A stretch of 64,000 nucleotides of DNA from Leptasterias polaris (GCA_037783415.1 JAZGTN010000027.1:620001-684000), one strand, 5' to 3'; shown: positions 12,092-24,700, counted from the stretch's first letter. A program made the numbers and translations. The notes: a model not told the origin generated them from the letters alone.

Positions 12092-15000
12092 AATGGCATA
12101 TCCGATGTAATGGTGTAGTTATGGGGACTGGCTAACAGAATCCCTTCAGCGATTTTTCTAGAAATGTACATAATTCAAAATGTTACACTTTTTATTGTTC
12201 CAAAAAGTCAAACCACAAATAAAAAAATGGATGTTCTGTGTAAAACTTCGGTATACTTTCGGTTACAGCACAAGTGATCAGCAAAAAACTTAGGTAGTGA
12301 AATGTAAAAATGTAGTTGGCATGAAATTTCAATACCTCATACTTACCGAGATGTCTCTATACGGAGTTGAATGCACATCCCACTATGCCTCGTTGAGAAA
12401 CATAACACCCCTCCATGACTGGATGGAAGAGTCTCATACTTAGCCCAGTAAAACACTCTGTCCTCATTTATTCTGTGTTCTGTTTATAAACAAAAAGTGA
12501 AATTAATTCTGATGGTTTTAAACACAGACCTGGACAATTATTTGAAATGACCACCTAATTAAATAAGTATTATTCGCATGGTCATGGTTAAGAGCACCGA
12601 ACTCAAGTTCTGGTGTTTCTGATCACCAGTGTGTGGGTTCGAGTCCCAGTAGTGACCCACTTGTGTCCTTAAGCAAGATACTTAACCATCGTTGCTTTGC
12701 TCTTCGGTGGGAAGTAAAGCCGTAGGTCCCGTGTGTTGTTATAAAAACTATCAATGCAGAAGTAAAAGACCCCAGTACACACTTTTCGCTAAGAGAAGAG
12801 GTTCGCCCCGGTGTGTCTGGCAGTGCGTATATCTTTAATCATTGAAGGCTGCACTCAAAAGGAAGAAGGCATGCAACTTTTCAGTTGATCAGCTGATTTA
12901 CTCTTTCAATTCTTGAATAACAAAGGCATGAGATTGGACTGATGTGAAGGTTCCTGAAAAAAGGCTTGCGGGTCTGGGTTCCTCTCAGATGTTACAACTC
13001 GGGAGGTTTACAGATTCTGTGCATCACCAGAAATAAAAAACTACAGGTTTGGACACAAAGTTGACTATTTCTTTCCCCCTTTCGGTGGTTGCTTTACTTC
13101 TTTCTAGAAAATTTAAAGGCTCTCAAGGAGATTTTGAGAAAATCCTGAAAAATCATGAGAATGAGAAATCACAGGCCTGTTAAAAGTGAAATAAAGTTTA
13201 GTGTTCTCAGTCATTTCCTCGTTTTGCAATTACAAACTTTAAAAATCATACCACCTGAATTTAATTCAACATCCAACATGGGGCCATGGACTGCTTCCTA
13301 ACGAGACACACAAAGGTAGGGTTATAGATTGGTTTTTGTCACTGAATGCTGATTTATTGGCAAAACTATCAAGAAAGATACAATAAAAGTAGCATGTGAA
13401 AGTTTCAGCTGAATATAGTGTCTACTTGCTGAGAAAACAGCAAAATACTGTCGCAGTATTTTCACAAGAACATAGAATCCATCCACGTTTAGTGGGGTGA
13501 CAGTGACTACCAACTGCATCTCTGGCAACTGCATCTCTGGCAGCAGCATTTAGGAACACCAACCCCCAGAAATATCAGAAACAATGCATGCATGAATCGT
13601 TTCTCATATTCAAATGTTATTGATTTCTAATCAACGGGGGCATTTCAGACGAAATAATCTTGTAGGATAATTTGTAATACTATCATTGCCATCTCTATAA
13701 AAAGTGAGCTTTCGGATAGAAACTACACAGTTTTTATTTTTGGGGCATTACCAAAGTATGACCCTATACCTTTAACGAAGTCTGCCTAATTGAATTTAGC
13801 AAAAGCATTTGAATTTCACAGCGTTAAACTTACTCTCCTCTGAAGGATTTCCAGGGCTAAGATCAGGGTCTGCTTGTCTTTTCCAGCGAGATATCTGATG
13901 AAACCATTCTTGAAGAAAACATGTCTCTCCAGCACGGTTACTCTTTTCATCTTGGATATCACCGACCTCATAAGGCTCTTGATAGGAGCAAAATAAATAT
14001 TTCTTGAAGCACACATATATTTCCACAGCCTTGAATCATGGAGGTGAAATATATGGAGCATCCCAATGAGGGGAAATTAAATTTCTGCTGCAGACAATTT
14101 GTCAGTTATTTTATTAAATGTTATTTTATCAATAATAATAATAAAAAATAAATAAAAATAAAAAATTAAATAATAAGTTCTTTTATAGCGCACACATCCT
14201 AGTAGCTAGATCAAGGAGCATTTCAACATTATCCCTATATTTGTGGCATACTTGGACCATTCCTCAAACTTTCTCAACTCTTGCGGAGCATACAACCTTA
14301 AGCTGCCTATTTTAGTACTAAGGGGTTAATCCAACACAATACTGTCTTAGCACTCGCAAGTTCCCATTTATACACCTGGGTTCAGAGAAGCACTTTATGG
14401 TTAAGTGTCTTTCTCAAGGACACAAGTGCCATGACTGGGATTCAAACCCAGACTCTGATGACTAGGACACAGAACCCGAATTGGACCTCTAAGCCATCTT
14501 ACTAAAAATTAGTGGCCTGGATTTACCTTCTTTGAGAACCTTCAAAATGGCCGTCTCCTCCCTTCTTGCCCTGGCAACCATCAGCTGCTGATTTAACTCC
14601 AGCAAAAGAAGCTCCAATTGGTAGACATTGTACACTTGAGGGTACAACTGGTTAAACCTGCAATCAATGAAATCTGTAAAATCACTGTTTCTGTCTTTGT
14701 TTTGTCAAAGGGAATACCTAGGGTATTATTCTCAATTTGTTGATTGCAGTAATCTATTTAGAACATTCAATAGATTTAAAAATTTGCAACTACAAATTAA
14801 TTAATCATCAGTTCTAAAAAAGTAATAAATCATGTGACGCTTTATGAAAGTTAGAGGACTTGGATGAATGTTATCTTAGGGTTTGCCCTTAACTTAACAT
14901 TTGGTCACTGGCCAAACAGTCTTGTTAAGCTTGTTTTGTCCCCAAGCATTTTTACAAGTCAATATTTAGATGTTTCCATTTCAACATTTTTATTAGATGT

Positions 15001-16656
15001 TAACTTTTGCATCGGGGAACCAAATTATAACATTGTTATTTGTATGAAATTTGAATTTGAAGCAACAGAATCCCACCATAGAGAAAGGACAGATCTCACA
15101 GTGCTCAAACACTGTACAGTTTAGCTGATAATCAAAACCCTCCATCCTCTGTGACTGTCTTTAGGTCGGAAGGTTACGATTATCGCAACTAGACAATTGC
15201 TTCGTAGGTAGCTTGTCAGCATACCGAGGTGATCCCCAAAGCGTTCTATTTTCCCTCGGCTTCGCCTCGGGAAAATATAATGCTCCGGGGATCACCGAGG
15301 GAGTCGTAATTTTAACCATAGCACGAGTAAAAGCAGTCAATATTTGTTTGATAACACCCCAACAAACTATTTTTCATCCTCGTACGCGTAACGTTCGTAC
15401 GCGCATTTCAGATACACAGATGCACAACTGATTGGGTTCGAGGTGGGTAAAAAAGACGTCTAGGTACTGGACGCTATGTGATAGTACATCGGCGGCTGTG
15501 TGATAGTACATCGTTTGCCATGTGATAGTACCGCGCCGGGTTTCTAGTAAAACTAAGACATATCATGTGACGCGCTCTAAACCAATCAAAAGGCAGAATA
15601 TTTGTAAGGGGTGTTATAATTACAAATAAGCAACCTTTGTTTGAAGAATTACGATTATTTTGATGAAAACATCTGGAAAATTAACTGCTTAAAGTCCAAA
15701 GTTGTAAATAACTAACAGTTTTCTTGAGGCAGAGGGTAAGTTTGCTGTTATTTCTTCAACGGCTCTGCATCGATCCTCAATGGATGAAGCTATTTGGGTA
15801 TTCCTCTTCATCAATGTCTCTTTAGATTTCTGGCATGCGAGCTCCATCTCTTTCATCTATAGTCAAACAAAATAATGTAACGCTCCATTACAAATCCAGA
15901 AGGGGAAAGGGTGGGGGAATAAATGCAACAATGTATCACAGCCAAATTGGTTTTGAGCCACCAACAATTCTCACTACATTCACACCATAGCGTGGAGCTT
16001 GTTAGTTTGAGATCGAAGTTGCACTTACAAAACATGAGTTGAGTTTGTTTCTTTTTGGGGTCTTGAAATAGGTAGCAACTGAGGCGTATCGTGGCCAAAA
16101 AGGATTTAGGGTACACAATGCCACATATCTAATATTAATAATTACCAAATGACTAATAATTACACTAAGGCTTTGGAATAGTCGTGTAAACTTATTTAAA
16201 TAGTTAATCATCTTGCACTACAGTACCTGTCACTAGAGTAGCAAATTAGAATAGTGCCAAACTGCCAGTCCAGTTGTTTGTTGTATTATTTATAGGGCCG
16301 GCTACCACTCCAATCAAATGTCAATACAGTCCATGTGTGGAAAATACATTAAATGATCCCGGATCATGGCGTAGGGAGTATAATTAATTCTACCTCCATG
16401 CATGTTCAATATGCATGTTCAAGTTCAACGGACAACACAATGTTGTTCCCCACTACCTGACTAATTAAGGCGGATGGTTTGGCAATCACATCGAACCCGA
16501 TTCAATAAAAATTGCCCTCAACTCAAGTCAAGACACTATAGTCATAGTGATAGTCAAACGTCATTACAATACCTTCATCAATTCTTCACGCTTCACATCG
16601 TTGTTTTTCATCAGTTTTATTAATGCATTCAATTGAAGTTTGGTATTTTCATCCAT
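11977..16656 (-). CDS. Unnamed 270-residue coiled-coil protein, 6 exons, complete
   Basis: Exons (minus strand, 5' to 3'): 16656-16573, 15856-15717, 14657-14527, 13977-13834, 12479-12347 and 12157-11977. Phases are 0, 2, 1, 1, 2 and stop; lengths total 813 bases, exactly 271 codons with the TGA at 11979-11977, and each border has AG/GT. The start ATG follows CCGTAAAG. Residues 1-118 are charged and helical, with heptad-like leucines (LELLLLELNQQL). A Trp/acid-rich middle (LQEWFHQISRWKRQ) follows, then a compact mixed alpha-beta end (EDRVFYWAKYETLP, MCIQLRIETS, FVIKTVWRLME). I do not recognise the family. A helical N-terminus followed by a small globular domain would suit a kinetochore or scaffold subunit, but that is speculation. 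The last exon is partly duplicated downstream. Confidence 0.72.
12577..12845 (+). mobile_element. tRNA-derived SINE, copy 1
   Basis: The head resembles a tRNA: GGTCATGGTTAAGAGCACCG (A-box region), then GGTTCGAGTCCC (B-box) about 50 bases on. The body includes TGTGTCCTTAAGCAAGATAC, AAAGCCGTAGGTCC and GTTCGCCCCGGTGTG. Relatives lie at 57630-57990 and 63690-64000. It sits in the last-but-one intron of the unnamed gene, on the opposite strand. Confidence 0.82.
12955..13180 (-). repeat. Interspersed repeat family D, copy 1 (inverted)
   Basis: It contains GTTACAACTCGGGAGGTTTA, a poly-A-like AAAAAACTACAGGTTT and AGGAGATTTTGAGAAAATCC. The same order, inverted, occurs at 53650-53830 and 62938-63140. 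There is no ORF. The family has unknown class; its ends are not clear enough to assign a transposon type. Confidence 0.7.
13315..13770. repeat. MITE family C (GGTAGGGTTATAG termini), copy 2
   Basis: It starts GGTAGGGTTATAGATTGG and ends AGTATGACCCTATACC. The interior matches the copy at 9431-9797, including GTGTCTACTTGCTGAGAAAA. It is non-coding and lies in an intron of the unnamed gene, between exons 4 and 5. Confidence 0.78.
14340..14500 (-). mobile_element. SINE fragment (inverted)
   Basis: AAGTGTCTTTCTCAAGGACA, then GGGATTCAAACCCAGACTC and AGGACACAGAACCCGAATTG, is the reverse of the tRNA-like head and body seen at 12577-12845. It lies in the intron between exons 3 and 4 of the unnamed gene. 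Confidence 0.7.
15132..15190. repeat. Short dispersed repeat ending GGTTACGATTATCGCAAC, copy 1
   Basis: AACCCTCCATCCTCTGTGAC is followed by GTCGGAAGGTTACGATTATC. A related, more strongly palindromic copy is at 26092-26157. Arms GTAACCCTCC and GGAGGGTTAC can pair. Confidence 0.6.
15228..15296. repeat. Long hairpin with CTTCG-type loop
   Basis: The left arm GGTGATCCCC to TTTTCCCTCGG pairs with CCTCGGGAAAAT to GGGGATCACC across a CTTCG loop near 15260, about 32 bases per arm with few mismatches. A cruciform- or hairpin-forming DNA element is the simplest reading. No ORF or RNA family recognised. Confidence 0.75.
15474..15533. repeat. Three short repeats of TGTGATAGTAC
   Basis: CTATGTGATAGTACATCG, CTGTGTGATAGTACATCG and CCATGTGATAGTACCGCG are spaced about 23-26 bases apart. 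This is a small minisatellite in an intron. Confidence 0.75.
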
Positions 16657-17684
16657 CTTTACGGAATAACAACAGCGAGTGAGCCGATGACAGCTCGCCT
16701 TTTTTGTAAAGTACAACACTCCTTGTTTTGTTGTGGAAAGTGTTGTATTTGTTAGTCACTGTCTGATTGAATGTCACACGTGCGTTAACTAACAAGTACA
16801 TGCAGCGCGTTAAAGTAAGACGTCAGGGGAACTTTGTAATAGGAGCCAGACTGTTGTTGTTTTTAAAGTTTGCTCGCTGCTGGCAGCCCCACCCAACCGC
16901 GCTCGATCAGTCAAAAAAAAAAAAACGGCGGCAAAGTCTTTGCATGTTTGTTGCAGCACGGAGGAAGGAAACCACTCATATTGTGAATGACTGAGCACGG
17001 AATATCCCGGTGACATACCAAGACAAATTCTAGTGATTTGAGGGATCCGTGTATCCCGCCGTAAGAACACTGTGACACTCATCATTCACTGAAACTGCAA
17101 AAAAATGACATGGTCACTTTCAGTCTTCCCATTTGAAATATTTACGATGAGACGTTTATTTCTATTTTGTTTGCATTCTGGGGCAAATGAAGTTGTCATT
17201 ACCAAATATATTCGCTACTTGTCTGTTGTCTGAACTCAAGCTTCAGTTTTAACATGTAGCCTAGGCCCCCTAGATGGCCGAGCGATACAGTAGGCCTATG
17301 ATAGTCTTGTATTTTTAGAGATTCAAGTTCTCCAGAGTAAGTAGCAGGGAGCCAATAAGGCAAATTATTTCAAAAGCATTTTCGAGACAATAGGCATAAA
17401 GGTCTTTGATCTTTGAACATAAATATTGACCATTTTGAATCTACCTGACAGCAGCCCTCTTCGAACCAAGTCCCGTGTACCCGGGGGCCTATACAGTGAT
17501 ATAGGCATGGCTTAACTGCCTGGTCATGGGTGGGAAAATTTGCAATTAAAGCAAGGATTTTAGTTTCAATGCACGCCGAGTGCTACCAGTTTCCGAACGT
17601 TATTGTGCACTTACCTCGTACGCCATAGACCATTTCAAATCATGGGTCGGATTTGTCGGATAGTGTCTTTCTTTCGTTTCATTC

Positions 17685-18082
17685 AAAGGCAAAGTATACC
17701 TTTGGTTTTTGGAACCGTTCATCTATATTAATTGTAAATAAGATATATTATGCAATAAACTATCGTGTGAAAATTTCACTTCAAAAGGTGGTAGAGTTTT
17801 TCAGATATTACCGAATATCTAGTAAGAGCGGTTTTGTTTACGCAGGAAGCATAATCTGTCATTGGAATGCACAGTCTGAGAAACGTTTCTGACAGAAACG
17901 TTTCTCAGATTCAAATTTTTAGGGGATATAAACTGATATATTTTGTTCATAACCACTTCGAAGTCAAATGTGTCTTAAAATGCTTTACTAACAGTAACAA
18001 AAGCATGCATACATCTTACCAAGTCAGTTTTTATTGGCTTTGATTATAAGAGAAATTATCAAACCTATACGTTCCCTTTAAA
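17685..18082 (+). repeat. Foldback MITE family E, copy 1
   Basis: It starts AAAGGCAAAGTATACCTTTG and ends GTTCCCTTTAAA. The interior has TGAAAATTTCACTTCAAAAG, GTGGTAGAGTTTTTCAGAT and a central palindrome at 17875-17909 (TCTGAGAAACGTTTCTG and its inverse). A second, diverged copy lies at 57066-57419 in inverse orientation. Non-coding. Confidence 0.78.
17875..17909. repeat. Near-perfect palindrome
   Basis: TCTGAGAAACGTTTCTG is followed after one base by CAGAAACGTTTCTCAGA. It is the centre of the foldback element and could extrude as a cruciform. Confidence 0.88.
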
Positions 18083-18448
18083 GCAACCTTCGTTCGGTTT
18101 TAAAAAAATATTTTTTGGTAGGGGCCTAATGTTACGACTGGATAGTTGTCGGTGGATTTTATTTTGAAGGCCTAATTGATGGCCAATGAGTGCTAATAAT
18201 GTCAAATGCAGTCAATTGGCGGCGGAGAGCACCTGTGTCCCAACCACAAGTTTACTGATCTTTAATTTCAGAATCTAACCTCAAAACCTTTTGGAAACAC
18301 TTTTGCATTGTGCTAAAGAGCCGTAAAGACTTCGGCGAAAAAGAAGAACAAAATCGTTTATACAAAATTGAAGTTCTTAGTTGGAAATTCATCCCCAGTG
18401 CAATAACATTTCCCATGACCTATGTGCCTTAGCCAGTAAATTTCTAGG

Positions 18449-18748
18449 CTACGGAAGCATTTTAGGCTAAAATGGCCAAAGAAAAAGGAAGGAAGCCAGA
18501 ACTATGACTTTCTCATAATTAATAATATGACTTATTACTGGCCTATACAAGTCACAATATGATCCATTCCCCATATCTCATAATTATGAATTAGCATAAT
18601 TATTACTTATACCAATTAAGTCGTATTTATGAGATGATCTCATAATCATGAATTATGAGAACCTAAGTCATAACTATGACCTATGCTAGCTCGATCGTTA
18701 ATTATGATTTTTTCTTCTTCTCCCGACACACTTTAACGCTTCCGTAAC
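18449..18748. repeat. AT-rich MITE with ACGGAAGC termini
   Basis: ACGGAAGC at 18451 is matched by GCTTCCGT at 18738. In between are many short palindromic words (CTCATAATTATGAATTA, CTCATAATCATGAATTATGA). The interior is almost free of GC and has no ORF. Confidence 0.65.
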
Positions 18749-21508
18749 TCTTAGTGCTACCTAGCTAGTTTCCAAATAAGACTGTAAAACTGTCACATTG
18801 AGAACTGCTATTCACGTATATCATATGGCACGTGTTGTCTTTGAAATGATTTAATATGACGGTCCGCAGCTATATTATCTTATTACCCAGGTAAGCGTGA
18901 AGCTTGTTTTTTCTGTACTTCTTCGTCTTGCACGACTTGTAAAATGTGTTGGCATTGGGTTGATTTTAAGTGAACCAATTTTTTTAGATGTCATCCTCCT
19001 ACTGATCCAAAACTTTTCAAATGAAACACTAGGAAAAAACAGAACGCTCACTGTCTCAGTGCATTTTATTGTTTTTCTCCGAAACTATAATATTGTACAG
19101 TTCAAGCGTGTTCTCACAAAGAAGAAACGACACATAAAACATTTGTCATATCATCACGTATTATGTATGATTTCCAACCCCCTTTTTGAAGTAAAATGAA
19201 TAACGAAGCACGTTCTAAAAACTGGGAAAGGGGTTAAGCACCAACAAGGGTGTTTGTATATTATTATTATTTACAAGAAAGTTTCTCAAAGGGTAAAGTG
19301 TTTTCTTTTTATTTAAAGGTATTATACAGGATTGGTAGAGCTGAAAGAAGTAGTCGTAGACGGTGTTCATGTGTTGTGTGATCAATCATACATGAAATAA
19401 CAAACATGTGAATATTTGGGCTTAAACTGTTGTGTGAGCCAGGAGAAAATAGTGAAAAACCACGCAAAATTTGTTTTAGGTTTTCAGATAGTTTTCTCGA
19501 ATATGAATTCATTTTCAGAGGAAAATATTTCACAGAAATTTTGTTATAGTATGAACTTCATAATCAGTAAGCGTTAAAAGTAAAATTAAACAATGTTTTT
19601 CATTGTTACAAATCCTGTATAACACCTTTAAATGACATGATAGTTTTAATGAACCATTGATATAATAAAGCACATGAAATATTTGTCCAATGCCAAATCT
19701 AACCGCAACTTTTTCATCCATATTGATGGGTAAATAAGATCTATTTATTGTTATAATGAATGAAAAAGTGACGGCCAGATGAGGAACACGGTATACATTT
19801 TTCTGTTTTTAATTCTGTATCGAACATGTTAAAATTTACATTTAATTCATCACAAAACGCAAACACTGAAAGTGTAGATAAAATTAAAATCATCAACAAT
19901 TTTGTTGGTTTTTTACATTAAATTCAGAGTCTTTGCCACTAACTTTGACCTTTATTCAATCTACTTTGACCCTCGGTTGATCTGTCAATGTACATCAGTT
20001 GCTATTTTGAGTTCTGCTGTGAAAATAAACAGCTTGGATTAGTAACATCGAAACCTGTCGCTACGTTATATGTTTATAACTGTTTAATACTCCTCAGGCA
20101 AGAACAATGTAATTTCTTATCTTGATCTGAAAAAGGGTCAAAGTAAAAATGAAGTTCCTTCTAAAGGAACGGCATACTGGTGACGGTTGTAACACTTGTA
20201 AAACAATGTTTAAGCCATATACTTAATAGACTAACATTGATTTGTTACCTCGCCACAGCTTCTTCACCAATGCCAGTGTTGTCTTTTGTTTTTGACAAAC
20301 CAATTATAATAAGGATAGTTTTTTCTTAACTTTTATCAATGTATCAATAATGTGTACAGAACCAACTTGTGTAACTATTTTTTGAGTAGATGTTGACCCC
20401 TGTTTCTAACAAACATGAAACAAGTGTTTAATGTTGCTTTCACTCAAGGTGAAAATGTTATTTTGTTGTCAATTTCAGATCCTCCCATTACACTTTTTAT
20501 ACAACTGCCAAATGTAATGCAGAGAAGAAACTCTCAACAATTAGTAATAGACCTTTATCAGGCTGCAGCCATCTGTCTGATTCCCTGTATACACATTGAC
20601 ACTGATAGTTTTAATTCTCAAATTATTCAAAAGGCACCAGACTATTTTCCCTTCCAGCCTCCGTTTGGTTACATTGGTAGGAATGGAAGAAAAACAAGAT
20701 GGCGGCACCATGGTTAAAGTCTACAGCTATACTTCATGTCATTGTACTGCAAAATCACATCAATTTTGATGCACACAAAAATCTTTTAACAAAGAGACTC
20801 TGCCAATTGTCACATTCAGAAACTGGCCCAAAACCAACGCTTTATGTACATAAATTTAAACGCTAAAAAACTACGGAACAAAATAAATCCCTACTGCCGT
20901 TGACACCATGTTCAAGCAGACTGGCCAATCAAAACTTGAGCACTGCTCGATCTCCGAATGCATGAATGAGACGATAACAGGCCCTAAACCTCATCTGTTT
21001 AGATGAATCCACCGCAATACAGTGGTTACACCATACATACAATCCTATGCATTTGTCATACAAAAGTCCTGTTCCAATGATGGTGATTGATAAGTCAACA
21101 GGAGTATGGGCTGTTTACCATTAAGGTTCACTCACCACAGGCTGGTATTGCACAGTAGCATTGTGGATCATGTGACTTGAAGTGAAGACACCCAGCGGCT
21201 GACCCCCCTCATTTGGACTTGGTTCTTTTTCACCAGAAGAAAAAGGGTCAGGGTATACAAGCAAGACATATGCTAAAAGTCTATCAATACGTGTTTTCAC
21301 AAAACACTATTTTTGTCTTAGCTGCATTTTACCACTGGATAACATCATCACAAATAGCACTGAATCCGCATATTGCAACGACCTTTGATAAACCCATGGT
21401 CTACAAACAGTTACTCATACAAAACATCGTATCTGAATCGTAGCTTATGATCCATCGGTGAGAAGGATTACCCATGAATATACTAGCGTAGAAAAACAAA
21501 AACCTACA

Positions 21509-21684
21509 ATAGACCTTATGCATTGACGTCACCAAGCCGCCATCTTAGAGGTAAACTGATGATGAAACAATGGAAACGCGCTGATTTGTACGCGCGGCGC
21601 ACAGGACTGACCAATCAACATCTTCCTTTTGACCTCTAGGTGAGGGCGCCCTACTCAAATGACGTCATATGCATAAGGTCTATA
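21509..21684. repeat. MITE with ATAGACCTTATGCA termini, just after the DRAP1 stop codon
   Basis: The left end ATAGACCTTATGCA is matched by TGCATAAGGTCTAT at the right end. TGACGTCA-like words lie just inside both termini. It ends 18 bases from the DRAP1 stop codon, so it forms most of the proximal 3' UTR. A half copy occurs at 7727-7775. Confidence 0.82.
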
Positions 21685-21702
21685 GGATCTTGATATCATT
21701 TG

Positions 21703-24700
21703 TTATGTATCATAATTCTCGTCGTCGTCTGTGCTGTTGTTCTTGAGTGCCTGGTACAGGCCCATGCCCATGTGGACGGTACCCATAGCTGCGGTTGGTG
21801 CCTGGAAGACTGGTATTGTTGGCATAGGCAATGTAGGTGGCGAGATCAGCTCGTCTGGATGCGTTCCTGGCACGCTATTACAGAGAGAAGAAAACACATG
21901 TACATGTTTGTGCTGTGTAGATACATTAAACAGATATCATATTACAGGCTATAGCATTCAAAACTACAGTGAATTATATTGAATGGTCAAACAGTAGCAG
22001 GGTCGAGTTTCATACTTTCTAGTACGATGTAGTTAGTGTCAAGAGAACATTTAATTTAAATTTCAAACATTTTATCACTTGGAAATGCTTCTAACAATAA
22101 TCTTGGCAGAGCATGCTAAAACGCGTTGAACAGTGAGTATAATTATTTAGAAAGTGTGTATTTATGTCCTACATACATGTAAATCATCACCATGTAATTG
22201 AACAAATTGCCCTTCAAAAGTATCCCATACACTTGAATATTTTCCAATAGAACTTAGAAGTGCCCCCAAAATGAAGATGGCCTTGCCCTCTCAAAGATGA
22301 AATTCAAGGCCTGTTGTAGTTTGATACTGGAAAGCTCTTTTTGCAGAAATATTACAGCGTCTGTTTCTGAGCAACCCTGATATAAGCTTCCAACATTTGC
22401 ATCTTGCAATCAGGGAGATTTCGTACAACAATCAGGGAGATATTGACAATTACATTCAACATAATAGGGAAAAAGTTTCCATAGATTGTCAAATTTGTTA
22501 ATCAGAACATGGAAAGATTGGTTAATTATCATAAACTTTCTGCAGAATCGGGGAGGGTTAGCAACACTGCCTGACTCTCAAGTTATGGGTGCACAGTGCA
22601 GAGGAATCTGATGATAGAAACTTACCAGGCCAGACTTGGTAACTCAGCAGTTGCTACAGCGGAGGCCAGGGGGTCTTGCGTGCTGTTGCTGTCACTATTG
22701 TATGTGCCCTCATCCTCCTCAGTATCAGAGTCATCCTGTACATCCCCGCCAAAAACAACCCCAAAACAAACAAAGTGTAGCTATGGAGCTGTATTTCTTG
22801 AAAGTGAAATGTGACGGGGTTTGCCCTTAAACGTTTTTTGAATGGCAGGCCAGCAGGACAAGTTAGCTTGCCATTTCACCAGTCTGTCAGCTTTCTCAGT
22901 AGTCTATATTTCAAATGAAACAAGGATGCTGTTCAACACTGAACTAGCTGGCTGGACCACTTGGAGTGAGTTTTGATTGGTCCTAAGGTGTTTTAACTGG
23001 CATTTGGCCAGCGCACTGCCATTGCACTGGTTTGACCTACCTCTGATGTGGATGGTTCTTCTGATGACTGCTTCCGTTGGCTATTGCTAGGACCGGCCCC
23101 TTCATCTTTGCTGTGTTTCCTCCTTGGTCTAGAAGACAAAAATAACTTTCAGTTCATAAGCATAAAAATAAAAATACATACAATGTACATGTAACAATAC
23201 AGGAGTAAAATAACGTTTGGTGGACAAAATTCAAACCGTTATTACTGTGTTTAGGTAATTAAATAATCACAATGGTAAAATAACAAGCCATAGTGTCATG
23301 TTCTTTATCTAAGGTTATTTTTTTCAAAACCTGAGCCACTCCTCATCGTCATTCTTATTCACATGAACTTTTCACATGGAAGACTCATTAATTGATGCAA
23401 TATGTGCACTGCAAGTCAGCGACAACTGGATTAACTCCGTGTTGGGTGTGGGTATGGATCAATCCAAGATGCACGTGCACTCCTCATTCGTGAAGATGTA
23501 TGCAGCCCTGACTCTTGTAAGGGCAAGGCAGTTTTTCTTCAGTAAAGGGTACCTCTATGAGGAAAATCTAAACTTCTACTGGAACATTTCAAGGGGCATC
23601 ACGGCAATGGCCAGGGGCATATTGCCTCTTTTGCCTCAGTGAAGTATCAGGCCTGTGTAAACATGAGACTGTTATCCAGGCCTAAAACTTCATGGAGGCA
23701 ACCAGCGCAATTGCCCCATGCCCCTTGGCCACCGCCTTAATGCCCCCTCAAAATTAGAAATTTAGACTTCTCTCATAGAGGTGTCCTTTACTATTTAAAG
23801 AGAAAATGCTTTGCCCTCAGTGAACGATTTCCCATGTATAGCAGAGCAAAATGCCAATGTACCAGTTGCTACTCAATAATTATCATTTGCTAGTCAATAT
23901 AAGCATTGTGTGTGCACAAAACTTGTTCAGTCTAACTATTTTGCTATGCACAATTTCCGGACGATTTGTTCCCTGGCCCTTATACGAATGAAAGTGTCAT
24001 GCCTGGTTGTCACTGTGTCATTCCTTCCCTTATACCTCCTACACATCCTTACTTGTTATGCTGCCTGTGTTTTCGCTCTTTTCGATGCACAGTTGGTGGT
24101 TGCGTACCGTCCTCCTCCTCACATTGCATATCTGGGACATTTTCCACAAGATCTTTGAGGAAATCAAATGTGCTCTCACTCTGGATGCATTGTTTACTAT
24201 GGATAAAGGAACAGCACACAGATTTATAATACCGCAGGTACAACATTGTTTTTGCCAGCATAACTGTATTTACAATTTGGTAAATAGAATATTTTTAATA
24301 AAAGTTGTTCTAACTGTTTGTGCTGCTTTCCTGTAAAAATCAAAACAATATAAATTATATTAACATGTTCTCTTTAAACTCCACTAACTTTCATTGTAAA
24401 TTCTACTTCTGTTTAATTCAACAAATGAAATCCAGACTATTTCTTACATGTGAGATGTTGACATTGTCTTGGCACTTCTGGCCTCAGTCTGTTGCAGCGA
24501 CTTCGTCAGAAGAGACTCAACAAATATCTCCAGCGCCTTGGCTAAATGAAGGTTACTGTCAAGGATACACACTAACACTAACACCGGTTTCTGTTGGTAT
24601 AGGTGTGTTGTCCATCTTTTAAAAGGTAAGTATTTGTTTTTTCTTATGAGTGACTCTCAGTCTCAGTGAAAAGCATTTGGATTTAATGAAACTCATCTAC

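Larger units (their letters stand above)
16657..21508. other. Intergenic region between the unnamed gene (5' end) and DRAP1 (3' end)
   Basis: No coding exon is supported here. It contains the 5' flank of the unnamed gene, a hairpin MITE at 17685-18082, an AT-rich MITE at 18449-18748, and AT-rich unique-looking DNA from 18.8 to 21.5 kb. Small ORFs show no family features. A CAAGATGGCGGC motif (YY1-like) near 20694 is noted separately. Confidence 0.5.

Noticed and set aside
13816..14061. Alternative frame of exon 4 of the unnamed gene (KRVTVLERHVFFKNGFIRYLAGKD)
   Set aside because: It looks protein-like, but it does not join in phase to the neighbouring exons, whereas the chosen frame joins both sides exactly. 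Kept as a check item.
21841..21874. Alternative frame of DRAP1 exon 7 (ASRRADLATYIAYANN)
   Set aside because: Only the frame ending DDDENYDT fits the phase-2 donor of exon 6 and the acidic DRAP1 terminus.
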